64,000 nt of DNA from Gammaproteobacteria bacterium (GTDB lineage Bacteria; Pseudomonadota; Gammaproteobacteria; HK1): contig WLWT01000001.1 in NCBI GenBank assembly GCA_012103455.1, positions 1,350,001-1,414,000 on the forward strand, read 5' to 3'. The notes beneath the pieces are model-generated. The model saw only the letters and a program-made list of their open reading frames with translations. It was not told the origin of the DNA and did not search any database. Of this stretch, positions 57,039 to 64,000 are shown one piece after another (positions within the stretch are counted from its first letter, which is position 1; each line of letters starts with the position of its first letter). Both the position numbers and the translations under genes were made by a program.

Positions 57039-58145
57039 CTACTTCAGAAAAAAGTTACCCGACACAAATTAATAAATATGTTACAATGATGCTATGAAAA
57101 AGACAGACGGTCGCTCACTGCCCCATTCCGCGCGAGAAGCCATCCGCAGGCACGCGGTTGCGCAAGTATTATCGGGTGAAAGCCCTGAAAAAGTAATTAA
57201 AGCCCTCGGATTTCATCGTTCTTGCATTGACGATTGGTTATCCAGGTATGAGCAAGGTGGTGAACAGGCGCTGTCTACCGGCAAGATCACGGGCCGCCCA
57301 AGAAAGTGTCCCGATGAATATGCGGATCGCTTAGGTGAACGGGTTAAAACGAATCCGTTGCAATTGGATTTTCACGATGCCCTGTGGACGCGCTCGATGA
57401 TTCAGATATGACTGCAAGACAAATTCGGCATCGAGGTCAGTGAGCGCTCGGTGGGCAATAGCCTGTCTCGTTGGGGGATGAGTGCGCAGCGCCCTGGGTT
57501 TAAGGCATACGAGCCAGACCCTGCTCAGGTTAAGGTATGGTTAAGAGAAACTTGGCCTGAAGTACAACAAGAAGCGAAAAGGCGCCGAGCGCAGGTCTAT
57601 TTTGGCGACGAATCGACGATCCGGTCGGATTATCATCGAGGTACCACTTGGGGGGTACGGGGTGATACGCCAGTTGTAGCGAAAACGGGTCGGCGCTTTA
57701 GCGTGAATAGGCTGTCAGCCGTTTCGCCGAAGGGTCACCTGCGTTTCATGGTGAGCGAATCACGGGTAACCGCGGACGTTTTTATCGACTTTCCAAGGCG
57801 TTTGCTGCACAACGCCAAGGGATCGATCTATTGGGTTGTTGATGGCCATCGAATTCATCGAGCCAAGAAGGTGCAAGAATTTGTCCGCACTAGCCAAGGG
57901 AGGCTCACGTTAGTATGGTTACCGCCGTATTCACCGGAACTCAATCCTGATGAGCTAGTATGGCATCACGTAAAAAGCCAACGGATTGGGCGGACAGTGG
58001 TGGCTACAAAGGAGCAACGGGTGGCCTTGGCTCGTTCGGTGTTGCACTCACTGCAACACAATACGCAAATGATTAAACAGTTTTTATATGAAGAGCATGT
58101 CAGATATATTCTGAATCGATGTCGGGTAATTTTTTGCCGAATTAG
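57039..58145 (+). mobile_element. IS630-family element, copy 3
   Basis: About 1107 bp flanked by TA at 57037-57038 and 58146-58147. Inserted in an integron-type cassette gene. Terminal repeats as in copies 1 and 2, with small changes (CTACTTCAGAAAAAAGTTAC). Confidence 0.9.
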
Positions 58146-58197
58146 TAAAAAGAGAACTTACCGCCTGACACTACGAGATTTGGAGTTCAATTCCTAA
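57094..58197 (+). CDS. IS630-family transposase with in-frame UGA (copy 3), read past IS end
   Basis: Same design as copy 2: 105 codons, TGA at 57409-57411, then the catalytic part in frame. Its own stop has changed (AAT TAA to AAT CGA), so the frame leaves the element and ends at 58197 in the host cassette, adding about 26 foreign residues. DDE motifs are intact (YFGDESTIRSD, VVDGHRIHRAKK, YSPELNPDELVW). Confidence 0.7.
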
Positions 58198-58259
58198 CAA
58201 GGCCGCTAACCCGACCGCTTACCCTTCCGCTGCGCTCCAGGGTAAGCGGCAACGTTAGG
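58193..58259 (+). other. attC recombination site 1
   Basis: 67 bp from CCTAACAA to CGTTAGG, with inverted inner arms (CCGCTTACCCT and AGGGTAAGCGG) and a loop rich in GC. This is the classic integron attC layout, with the core GTTAGG at 58254-58259. It follows the stop of the split cassette gene by one base or overlaps it. Confidence 0.85.
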
Positions 58260-58312
58260 AGACAAGAGACCACCCGCGTACAATGTCGTCATCGCGATTG
58301 AGGAGTTGGTAG

Positions 58313-58507
58313 ATGAATGAGCTTGAACCAATTGAACAGAACATCGAAAGCCTATCACCCAGAGATCTCGAGAAGTTTCGCGAGTGGTTTATCACCTTCG
58401 ATTGGAGGCTATGGGATGCCAAGATCGAGCAGGATTTGAAATCCGGGAAACTCGATAAGCCGATATCCGAGGCAAAGGCGGACTACGAGGCGGGGAAGGC
58501 CAGATAG
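58313..58507 (+). CDS. Antitoxin of RelE/ParE-type cassette
   Basis: 64 residues: IEQNIESLSPRDLEKFREWF, DWRLWDAKIEQDLKSGKLDK and SEAKADYEAGKAR. This short acidic pattern is the usual antitoxin partner of the RelE-like toxin that follows 2 bases later. Cassette gene between attC 1 and attC 2. Confidence 0.82.
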   Translation: MNELEPIEQNIESLSPRDLEKFREWFITFDWRLWDAKIEQDLKSGKLDKPISEAKADYEAGKAR

Positions 58508-58509
58508 CT

Positions 58510-58764
58510 TTGAAGCATTATGCGTCGTCGAAGTTTTGGACGACCTATCAAGCATTGCCGGAATCAGTCCGGCGCCTTGCAGACAAGAATTACTCACTGC
58601 TTGAAGCCAATCCTCGCCACCCTTTGCTTCATTTCAAAAGAGTCGGGGAATTGTGGTCGGTTCGGGTTGGAGATCACTATCGCGCCCTCGGTGTGGATGT
58701 TGAAGATGGTATCAACTGGTTCTGGATTGGCACACATTCCGAATATGACAAAATCATCTCCTAA
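58510..58764 (+). CDS. RelE/ParE-family toxin
   Basis: 84 residues, TTG start directly after the antitoxin stop. Pattern typical of RelE/HigB-like toxins: FWTTYQALPESVRRLADKNY, NPRHPLLHFKRVGELWSVRV, GDHYRALGV and FWIGTHSEYDKII. Probably cleaves mRNA at the ribosome. Its stop overlaps the start of attC 2. Confidence 0.85.
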   Translation: MKHYASSKFWTTYQALPESVRRLADKNYSLLEANPRHPLLHFKRVGELWSVRVGDHYRALGVDVEDGINWFWIGTHSEYDKIIS

Positions 58765-58857
58765 CAAGCGTTTGCAACCGACCGCCAACCCGCTGCGCGG
58801 TTTGGTACCCTCCGCGGCCGGGGGCCGTTGCGGCGGCGGTTGAAGCGTGGCGTTATG
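58761..58857 (+). other. attC recombination site 2
   Basis: 97 bp from CTAACAAGCG to GCGTTATG. Inner arms are AAGCGTTTGCAACCGACC and GGCGGTTGAAGCGTGGCG. It ends the RelE/ParE cassette. Confidence 0.82.
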
Positions 58858-58918
58858 TTCATCTAGGAACGTTACGTCCGCACTAGACGAAAGTATTCCA
58901 TTGGCGTACTATCGCCGA

Positions 58919-59254
58919 ATGCAAACAGTCGCATAGTTACCTGGATTCGTCAGCAAGATTGAGCGTCTCCTCACTGAATCAGAGCGACAAGCGCTAATCA
59001 GCTATTTGGCAGGGTTTCCAAAAGCTGGCGTCCTCATCCAGGGCACTGGCGGCATTCGCAAACTCCGGTGGGGCCGCCAGGGCTCCGGCAAAAGTGGCGG
59101 CGTTCGTGTGGTCTATTACTACCACGATGAAAGAATTCCGCTTTATTTGCTTACTGTTTTCGCCAAAGGCGAAAAAGACAATCTGTCCCAGTCCGAACGA
59201 AACGACTTGGCCAAACTAACCAAACTGCTCCTGCAAGCATGGAGGTTGAAATAA
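58919..59254 (+). pseudogene. HigB/RelE-type toxin with amber codon 6
   Basis: ATG 58919 reads MQTVA then TAG, then continues in frame LPGFVSKIERLLTESERQAL, KLRWGRQGSGKSGGVRVVYY and LLTVFAKGEKDNLSQSERND to TAA, 112 codons in all. This is a full HigB2-like toxin except for the TAG, where the family usually has an acidic residue (GAG to TAG fits). The stop overlaps the antitoxin ATG (TAATGA). Probably silenced; a shorter product from an internal TTG is possible. Confidence 0.78.
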
Positions 59255-59541
59255 TGAGTAACGCATTCAACAATATCAAGGCGGGCCTAAACGAAGCAAT
59301 TGCCCATGCGAAAGGCAATTCCGAAGGCATTATTGTTCATAAAGTATCAGCAGTCGATGTAAAAGCTATCCGTAGCAAAGTCGGCATGTCCCAGCGTGAA
59401 TTCGCTGCTTCGTTTGGTATTAGCTTGGGTACATTACGGCATTGGGAACAAGGCAATCGGCAACCGCATGGGCCAGCCAGAGTGCTTCTAAATCTTGTCG
59501 CCAAAGAACCGCGGCTCGTACTTAGCGCCCTAAAAGGGTAA
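59254..59541 (+). CDS. HigA-like XRE-family antitoxin
   Basis: 95 residues from ATG 59254, overlapping the toxin stop. The helix-turn-helix is in VKAIRSKVGMSQREFAASFG then ISLGTLRHWEQGNRQP. Typical HigA2-type repressor-antitoxin. Intact although its toxin is broken. Confidence 0.87.
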   Translation: MSNAFNNIKAGLNEAIAHAKGNSEGIIVHKVSAVDVKAIRSKVGMSQREFAASFGISLGTLRHWEQGNRQPHGPARVLLNLVAKEPRLVLSALKG

Positions 59542-59616
59542 GCATAACAAGCGCATGGAGACAGACTGGCCCATTCGCTACGCGAATGTCCCAGCCGCTC
59601 ATGCATCCCGTTATGC
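59542..59616 (+). other. attC recombination site 3
   Basis: 75 bp from GCATAACAAG to CGTTATGC. Inner arms include AGCGCATGGAGACAG and GCCGCTCATGC, with a central CATTCGCTACGCGAATG hairpin. It ends the HigBA cassette and precedes the DUF4258/DUF2283 cassette. Confidence 0.85.
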
Positions 59617-59656
59617 TACAGAACAAGTAATTCTGATTCCCCTTAATTGAGTAATT

Positions 59657-59932
59657 ATGAAACAAATCGTATAGATTGATTATTTTAAATATAGGGTGAA
59701 ACTTCGTGGTTTTAATATCTTAAATGTTGAAGAGATACTTAAGCGTAGCACCGAAAGATACTTAGATGCTGCTACAGATAGATTGGTAGTTATTGGGAAA
59801 GATGGTAATGTTGTGGTAATGATTCCATATGAAAGAGATGAAGAAAACACAATCACACCAATCACAATACATGCCACTAGCCGTCAGCAAATCAATTACA
59901 GAGTAAAAAGTAGAAGGTTTCAAAATGAATGA
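59657..59932 (+). pseudogene. DUF4258-like protein, copy 2, amber at codon 6
   Basis: Nearly identical to 50813-51088, but codon 6 is TAG where copy 1 has TGG (MKQIV then stop). The remaining frame is open to TGA 59932. A second cassette toxin (58919) has the same kind of lesion at the same codon number. Confidence 0.82.
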
Positions 59933-60155
59933 TCCTAAATTAACGTATTTTGAGAAAGAGGATATATTGCATTTGGCAATTTCTGGTGAGAAAGAATTCG
60001 GCAGTGTTGGGATTAGCCCGAATATTACTGCAGAATTAAACGAAGAAGGCAAACTTATAGGCATTGAAATAATCGGTGCAAGTATATTTATAAGAGACTC
60101 AATACTAGAGTCTACTCAAGCAAAGTTATTGCAGCTATCAAAGCAAGTAGCATAA
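59925..60155 (+). CDS. DUF2283 family protein (putative antitoxin), copy 2
   Basis: 76 residues, a few substitutions from copy 1 at 51081 (ISGEKEFGSVGISPN, EEGKLIGIEIIGAS). Intact while its partner is interrupted. Downstream sequence matches copy 1 up to GGTAATCATAA. Confidence 0.78.
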   Translation: MNDPKLTYFEKEDILHLAISGEKEFGSVGISPNITAELNEEGKLIGIEIIGASIFIRDSILESTQAKLLQLSKQVA

Positions 60156-60218
60156 CAAAGCGCTGAACCTGATGCGGGGTATTTTGGTTCTTTTAACTGC
60201 AGTAGGTAATCATAAAAG

Positions 60219-60656
60219 ATGACTGAGCAAATCTATTCGCGAATTGACCTAGCCAAAGAGCAGCTTGAGGTGGCGTTGTCTTTGTTTTTCGATCATGCCT
60301 CCTATGCCTCCTCGATAACTTTGGCAGGTGCCGCAGAAGAAATATTCGGCAAGGCATTGATTCATCAAGGAAAGGAGGCCGTGCTAGATTGGAAATTGAA
60401 AGAGATGAATGTCGTGCATTCATTGCTTCACAGGAAAGACATCATTAGAAAGGAGTTCTTTGCTGAAGAAAATAAGATCCGCAACATGTTGAAGCATTTT
60501 GACAGTAACGATGATGATTCATTTACAGCTGATCTTGAAGAAGCAGCTTGCTGGATTCTGGTAAGAGCCTGTGAGAACGCGTCTAAGTTAGATATCGAGT
60601 TGGATAGGTTTCAGGATTTAGATGATTGGTTCTACGCCAATATTGTCGGGGTGTAA
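60219..60656 (+). CDS. HEPN-like cassette protein
   Basis: 145 residues, all-helical: IDLAKEQLEVALSLFFDHAS, SITLAGAAEEIFGKALI and NKIRNMLKHFDSNDDDSFTA. The RNMLKH hexapeptide fits the RX4H motif of HEPN RNases. No partner nucleotidyltransferase is next to it. It follows the DUF2283 gene where a cassette attC would be expected but is not recognisable. Confidence 0.55.
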   Translation: MTEQIYSRIDLAKEQLEVALSLFFDHASYASSITLAGAAEEIFGKALIHQGKEAVLDWKLKEMNVVHSLLHRKDIIRKEFFAEENKIRNMLKHFDSNDDDSFTADLEEAACWILVRACENASKLDIELDRFQDLDDWFYANIVGV

Positions 60657-60977
60657 ATCACCAGTGAAACTCATAGTTCAAATCACAGTTTGTGCTGGCT
60701 TAGGCGTTGTGTTTCAAAAGCTCCTATTCGCATATTGGACGCAAAAAGAGGGTCCACACCAAAATCATGAAGTTGTTGGCCGGCTTGGACAGCGATTGAG
60801 ATAGGCCGGCGGTAGACGATGGCGAAGCGCTTGAACCCGGTGAGGTGATTCGGCAACTGCTGCGCCATCATGCCGACGATAGCGGATCGCAGCTGGGTCA
60901 GATAGCGACCGAATTCAGCCCCAACTTCGACTATGGCGAAGGCCGCCGCTATTGCCTATTCGAACAAGACAGCGGGC
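60657..60977. other. Junction between cassette region and nucleoside operon
   Basis: No intact gene. The plus strand near 60805-60985 has a coding-like tail (LEPGEVIRQLLRHHADDSGS, then FSPNFDYGEGRRYCLFEQD) that looks like the C-terminal remnant of a lost gene converging on deoA. The minus strand at 60683-60871 has another short remnant (YRRPISIAVQAGQQLHDFGV). Neither family is recognised. Confidence 0.4.
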
Positions 60978-62336
60978 TTAAGCGATGTATTCCATAAGCG
61001 GCGCCACCGCAGTGGCGCTACCGGCGGTGTCGATGACATAGGCATCCTGCACGGTCTGGGCAGCACGCCGGACATCGGCTTCACTGCCAGCATGTACCCG
61101 CGCCAGCGGCTGCCCGATGGCGACTTCCTCACCGATGGCGAGCGTCTTATCGATACCGGCGCGGTGATCGATCACATCGCTTGGATGCTGGCGGCCGGCG
61201 CCCATGGCGACGATGGCGGCGCCGAGTGCACGCACGTCGATCGCGCAAACCGTCCCCGCTTTATCTGCCGGTACATCAGCGACACACGGCGCCGCCGGCA
61301 ACAACTGGTGAGATCGTTCCACTACATCGCCAGGACCGCCCAGGGCGTGCACCATCGCCGCGAACCGCTCGGCACTGGACCCATCGGCGAGCCGCGCCCG
61401 CAACATGCCCTCGGCCTCGGCTTCACTGCTGGCGAGCCGGCCCATCAGCAGCGCCTTCACACCGAGGGCGAGGATAACTTGCAACAGCCGCTCATCGACC
61501 TGCTCGCCACGTAAGATAGCGATGGCTTCGGCTACCTCCAGCGCGCTGCCCGCGGCCTGGCCCAGTACTTGGTTCATATCCGTGATCCACGCCGCCACCG
61601 GCAAGTCCGCTGCTCTTGCCACTCGCACCAAGCTCTTAGCCAAGGCACGCGCCTGGGGCAGCTCAGCGTAGAACGTACCGCTGCCCACCTTGACATCCAT
61701 GATCAGCGCTTCCACGTTAGCGGCCAGCTTTTTAGACAAAATAGACGCGATGACAAGTGGCAACGACTCCACCGTCGCCGTGACATCACGAATGGCATAA
61801 AGGCGCTTATCCGCCGGCGCCATGTGTGAGGACGCGCCCACGATGGCGCAGCCGGCCGTGGCCGTGACCTGCATGAAGCGGGCCGGATCCACCGCGATAC
61901 GGTATCCCGGGATGGACTCCAACTTATCCAAAGTGCCGCCGGTGTGGCCAAGGCCCCGGCCGCTCACCATCGGCACATGAGCGCCACACGCTGCCAGCAA
62001 CGGCGCCAACACCAGGCTGACTTTGTCACCCACACCCCCGGTGGAGTGTTTATCGAGCCGCGGTCCGTGCAGCTCAACGCCGGACCAATCCAAGGTTTCA
62101 CCGGAGCGCGCCATGGCCCCGGTGAGAGCGGTGCATTCGGCATCGCTCATACCGCGTATACATACAGCCATGGTGAAGGCCGCCGCCTGCCCTTCGCTGG
62201 CGCTGCCATCGGTTATGGCCGTGACCATGCGTGTTATATCGGCAGCGCTGAGCACAGCGCCATCACGCTTGAGGCGAATGATGTCGGTGATGGGAGTCGG
62301 TAGAGTGGATCCTCCCACGACGCGCTCCCCCAACAT
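60978..62336 (-). CDS. deoA: Thymidine phosphorylase
   Basis: 452 residues from ATG 62336 with AGGAGAG 5 bases upstream. The family signature LDKHSTGGVGDKVSLVLAPL and the phosphate/nucleoside-site blocks VSGRGLGHTGGTLDKLESIP and MDVKVGSGTFYAEL are intact. It cleaves thymidine to thymine and deoxyribose-1-phosphate. Last gene of the salvage operon. Confidence 0.94.
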   Translation of the reverse strand: MLGERVVGGSTLPTPITDIIRLKRDGAVLSAADITRMVTAITDGSASEGQAAAFTMAVCIRGMSDAECTALTGAMARSGETLDWSGVELHGPRLDKHSTGGVGDKVSLVLAPLLAACGAHVPMVSGRGLGHTGGTLDKLESIPGYRIAVDPARFMQVTATAGCAIVGASSHMAPADKRLYAIRDVTATVESLPLVIASILSKKLAANVEALIMDVKVGSGTFYAELPQARALAKSLVRVARAADLPVAAWITDMNQVLGQAAGSALEVAEAIAILRGEQVDERLLQVILALGVKALLMGRLASSEAEAEGMLRARLADGSSAERFAAMVHALGGPGDVVERSHQLLPAAPCVADVPADKAGTVCAIDVRALGAAIVAMGAGRQHPSDVIDHRAGIDKTLAIGEEVAIGQPLARVHAGSEADVRRAAQTVQDAYVIDTAGSATAVAPLMEYIA

Positions 62337-62371
62337 AGGCTCTCCTCTAGTATGGATTCATTGCGGCAAGC

Positions 62372-63235
62372 TCACGCGCGAGCAAAAGCCGCTTCGCGCC
62401 GCAGATAACTCTCGATCAAGTGGCGCAGGCGGGGGCCGGCCGCCGCCGCCGCATCCATGGTCTGATCATGCCCGAGTGCTCTCGGTTCACCGTCTTTGCG
62501 CGCTGGCGCCTCGCCGACGACGCCGGTGGCAAAATTAGTCACCACCGACACGGCTGCGACCTGTAAGCCCGCGTGTCGCGCAATGACGGTCTCGGGCGCC
62601 ACCGACATGCCCACGGTATCTGCGCCGAGGATCCGCGCCGCCCGGATTTCCGCAGCGGTCTCGAAACTAGGTCCGGAGAAAAAAGCGTATACCCCCTGAC
62701 GCACATCCAGCCCGGCTTGACGCGCCGCCAGCAACAGCCGCTGGCGCATACCCGGATCATAAGCGTCGGTCATATCGACGAATGGCACAGCACCGTAGCC
62801 GTCTGCGATCAACGGATTGGCACCCGTCAGGTTAATGTGATCGCTCATCACCACCAAGCTTCCGGGGGCCACAGACGGGTGCAAACTGCCCACCGCATTG
62901 GTCGTCACCAACGCCTTCGCGCCCATCTCCCGCAAGGCCCGCAGTGCGGTTGTCATGGCCCCTATGCGGCCACGCTCGTAATAGTGCTCCCGGCCGCGTA
63001 AAACAGCCACGTCCAAGCCTTGCAACCGGCCTATGGACAGCCGCCCTTCGTGCCCCTCTATACTGGTGCTAGGAAAACCGGGGATCTGTTCGTAGCCGAA
63101 ATCGGCGCGCGGCTCCAAGCCGGCCACCGCATCGCTCAGCCCGGAGCCCATGATCAGGATCACCCGCGGTGCCGGCCCGTCGTAGCCGGCGAGGATCCGC
63201 GCCAACGCCGCTTGCACTTGTGTCTTAGCCGTCAT
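62372..63235 (-). CDS. Purine-nucleoside phosphorylase (trimeric PNP type)
   Basis: About 287 residues from ATG 63235, overlapping cdd by 11 bp; a GTG two codons earlier is possible. PNP/MTAP marks: LIMGSGLSDAVAGLEPRADF, GHEGRLSIGRLQGLDVAVLR, GREHYYERGRIGAMTT and the purine-site region ADTVGMSVAPETVIARHAGL. Phosphorolysis of purine nucleosides. Confidence 0.92.
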   Translation of the reverse strand: MTAKTQVQAALARILAGYDGPAPRVILIMGSGLSDAVAGLEPRADFGYEQIPGFPSTSIEGHEGRLSIGRLQGLDVAVLRGREHYYERGRIGAMTTALRALREMGAKALVTTNAVGSLHPSVAPGSLVVMSDHINLTGANPLIADGYGAVPFVDMTDAYDPGMRQRLLLAARQAGLDVRQGVYAFFSGPSFETAAEIRAARILGADTVGMSVAPETVIARHAGLQVAAVSVVTNFATGVVGEAPARKDGEPRALGHDQTMDAAAAAGPRLRHLIESYLRREAAFARA

Positions 63236-63653
63236 CCGCACTCAAGCCTACATGTTCCGGACCGAAAGCCACCGGCAATAGCTCACCGATGGTGGTGGTC
63301 AACAACAGCTCATAGGGATTACAAACGTGTACTGGCGTGTGCGGCCCGGCGAATTCTCTTATCTTCTGCCGGCAACCGCCACAGGGCGTGCATGGGCGGC
63401 CCGGCGGCCCCACCACCACCACCTCGGCGATAGTTCTGTCGCCGGCCAACACCATCTGCGCGATGGCACCCGCTTCCGCGCAAGTACCTTCAGGGTAGGC
63501 AGAATTTTCCACATTACAACCAGAATAATACCGGCCGGAGGCGGTACGCAGGGCCGCCCCTACCTGATAGTTGGAATAAGGCGCGTACGCCCGTGCCCGC
63601 GCCGCACCGGCCATGGCCCTCAGCGCATCCAATCCCTCAGCGCTCTTTGACAT
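63225..63653 (-). CDS. cdd: Cytidine deaminase
   Basis: 142 residues. Zinc site: CNVENSAYPEGTCAEAGAI (Cys-Ala-Glu) and PPGRPCTPCGGCRQKIREF (two Cys). Converts cytidine and deoxycytidine to uridine forms. Overlaps the permease gene upstream and the phosphorylase downstream. Confidence 0.95.
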   Translation of the reverse strand: MSKSAEGLDALRAMAGAARARAYAPYSNYQVGAALRTASGRYYSGCNVENSAYPEGTCAEAGAIAQMVLAGDRTIAEVVVVGPPGRPCTPCGGCRQKIREFAGPHTPVHVCNPYELLLTTTIGELLPVAFGPEHVGLSADDG

Positions 63654-64000
63654 AGGCGATCCCGCTCGCTCGTGGCGCTACCGCACGGCCGATGAATCCG
63701 GCCAACAGAACAACGGTCAATACATAGGGCAACGCTTGGATAAACTGGACCGGCACTTCGCCGATACCCGGCAGCGCCACACCCTGCAAACGCACCGCCA
63801 CCGCATCCAGAAAACCGAACAGCAAACAGGCGCCAAATGCTTGCAGCGGGCGCCAGCGGCCAAAGATCATGGCGGCCAAAGCGATGTACCCCTTGCCCGC
63901 CGTCATATCGCGCCCGAAGGAGGCACCGTGGGCGATCGACAGATAAGCGCCGGCTATCCCGCACAGCACGCCGCAGATGATCATGGCCTGATAGCGCAGC
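63637..64000 (-). CDS. Nucleoside-type ABC transporter permease (5' end outside window)
   Basis: The C-terminal about 121 residues: MIICGVLCGIAGAYLSIAHG, GKGYIALAAMIFGRWRPLQA and PVQFIQALPYVLTVVLLAGF. This matches the second permease of BmpA-type simple-sugar/nucleoside ABC systems. The stop overlaps the cdd start by 17 bp, so uptake and salvage are in one operon. Confidence 0.87.
   Translation of the reverse strand, partial: LRYQAMIICGVLCGIAGAYLSIAHGASFGRDMTAGKGYIALAAMIFGRWRPLQAFGACLLFGFLDAVAVRLQGVALPGIGEVPVQFIQALPYVLTVVLLAGFIGRAVAPRASGIAYVKER

Larger units (their letters stand above)
56902..58197 (+). pseudogene. Cassette gene split by IS630 copy 3
   Basis: Left part (56902-57038) reads IEALLDGQFEINIRKDRTKE and on to SVGNSKRKV. 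Right part (58146-58197) reads KKRTYRLTLRDLEFNS and stops just at an attC site. Removing the IS and one TA joins the two in frame. The 5' end was removed with the IS5 remnant. Product unrecognised. Confidence 0.6.

Noticed and set aside
1..64000. A changed genetic code in which UGA is a sense codon
   Set aside because: Many intact genes end in TGA (msrA, folA, manC, the RlmI-like gene, the TRAP permeases), so UGA is a normal stop. Only a few positions are in-frame.

Overview
The window reads as a chromosomal stretch of a proteobacterium, most likely a gammaproteobacterium of moderately high GC. The clustering of lgt, thyA and folA with apaH and apaG, the ssb/uvrA divergent pair, and the ApaG, MsrA and UvrA sequences all fit. 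The accessory parts are full of insertion sequences, a small miniature element, frameshifts and nonsense codons. That pattern suits a genome undergoing IS expansion and decay, such as a host-associated or symbiotic lineage (inference).

Layout. 1-11 kb holds an acyl-CoA and aromatic-type catabolic neighbourhood: enoyl-CoA hydratase, CaiB-type CoA-transferase, FAD monooxygenase, a carboxymuconolactone-decarboxylase (CMD) family protein with an in-frame UGA, SDR, thioesterase and hydrolase, with MsrA, an MBL hydrolase and small proteins. 11-21 kb has a sugar dehydrogenase and a large AT-richer Tc-toxin A gene broken by two IS630 copies. 21-35.9 kb is the conserved core: a HAD hydrolase, LLM oxidoreductase, ssb, uvrA, a PfkB kinase, an RlmI-type methyltransferase, lgt-thyA-folA, apaGH and manC. 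36-43.3 kb carries a MetE-like protein, a TRAP transporter (DctPQM) and a sugar ABC transporter. 43.5-48.1 kb is a type II-C CRISPR-Cas locus with a one-spacer array, a frameshifted cas2, cas1, cas9 and a probable tracrRNA anti-repeat. 48.1-60.9 kb is a mobile region: an ISKra4 element, IS3 and IS5 remnants, MITEs, a third IS630, a three-gene cluster (glycosyltransferase-like protein, sulfotransferase, PhyH dioxygenase), and an integrase-less integron cassette array (CALIN-like) of toxin-antitoxin genes. 61-64 kb is a nucleoside salvage operon (ABC permease, cdd, purine nucleoside phosphorylase, deoA).

Most notable observations. (i) The CMD-family gene has UGA exactly at the second cysteine of a CxxC motif, followed by a hairpin at the spacing of a bacterial SECIS, so it is a candidate selenoprotein. 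(ii) Unrelated transposase genes (all three IS630 copies and the ISKra4 gene) also carry a single in-frame UGA followed by C. (iii) A 140-bp MITE is present in five intact copies plus two inverted half copies around ISKra4. Its end carries a Shine-Dalgarno-like AGAGGTG that sits at start-codon distance from two ORFs, and its other end supplies stop codons to two more. (iv) A degenerate copy of the 5' part of the CRISPR repeat lies just upstream of cas9. (v) Two cassette toxin genes each carry an amber stop at codon 6.
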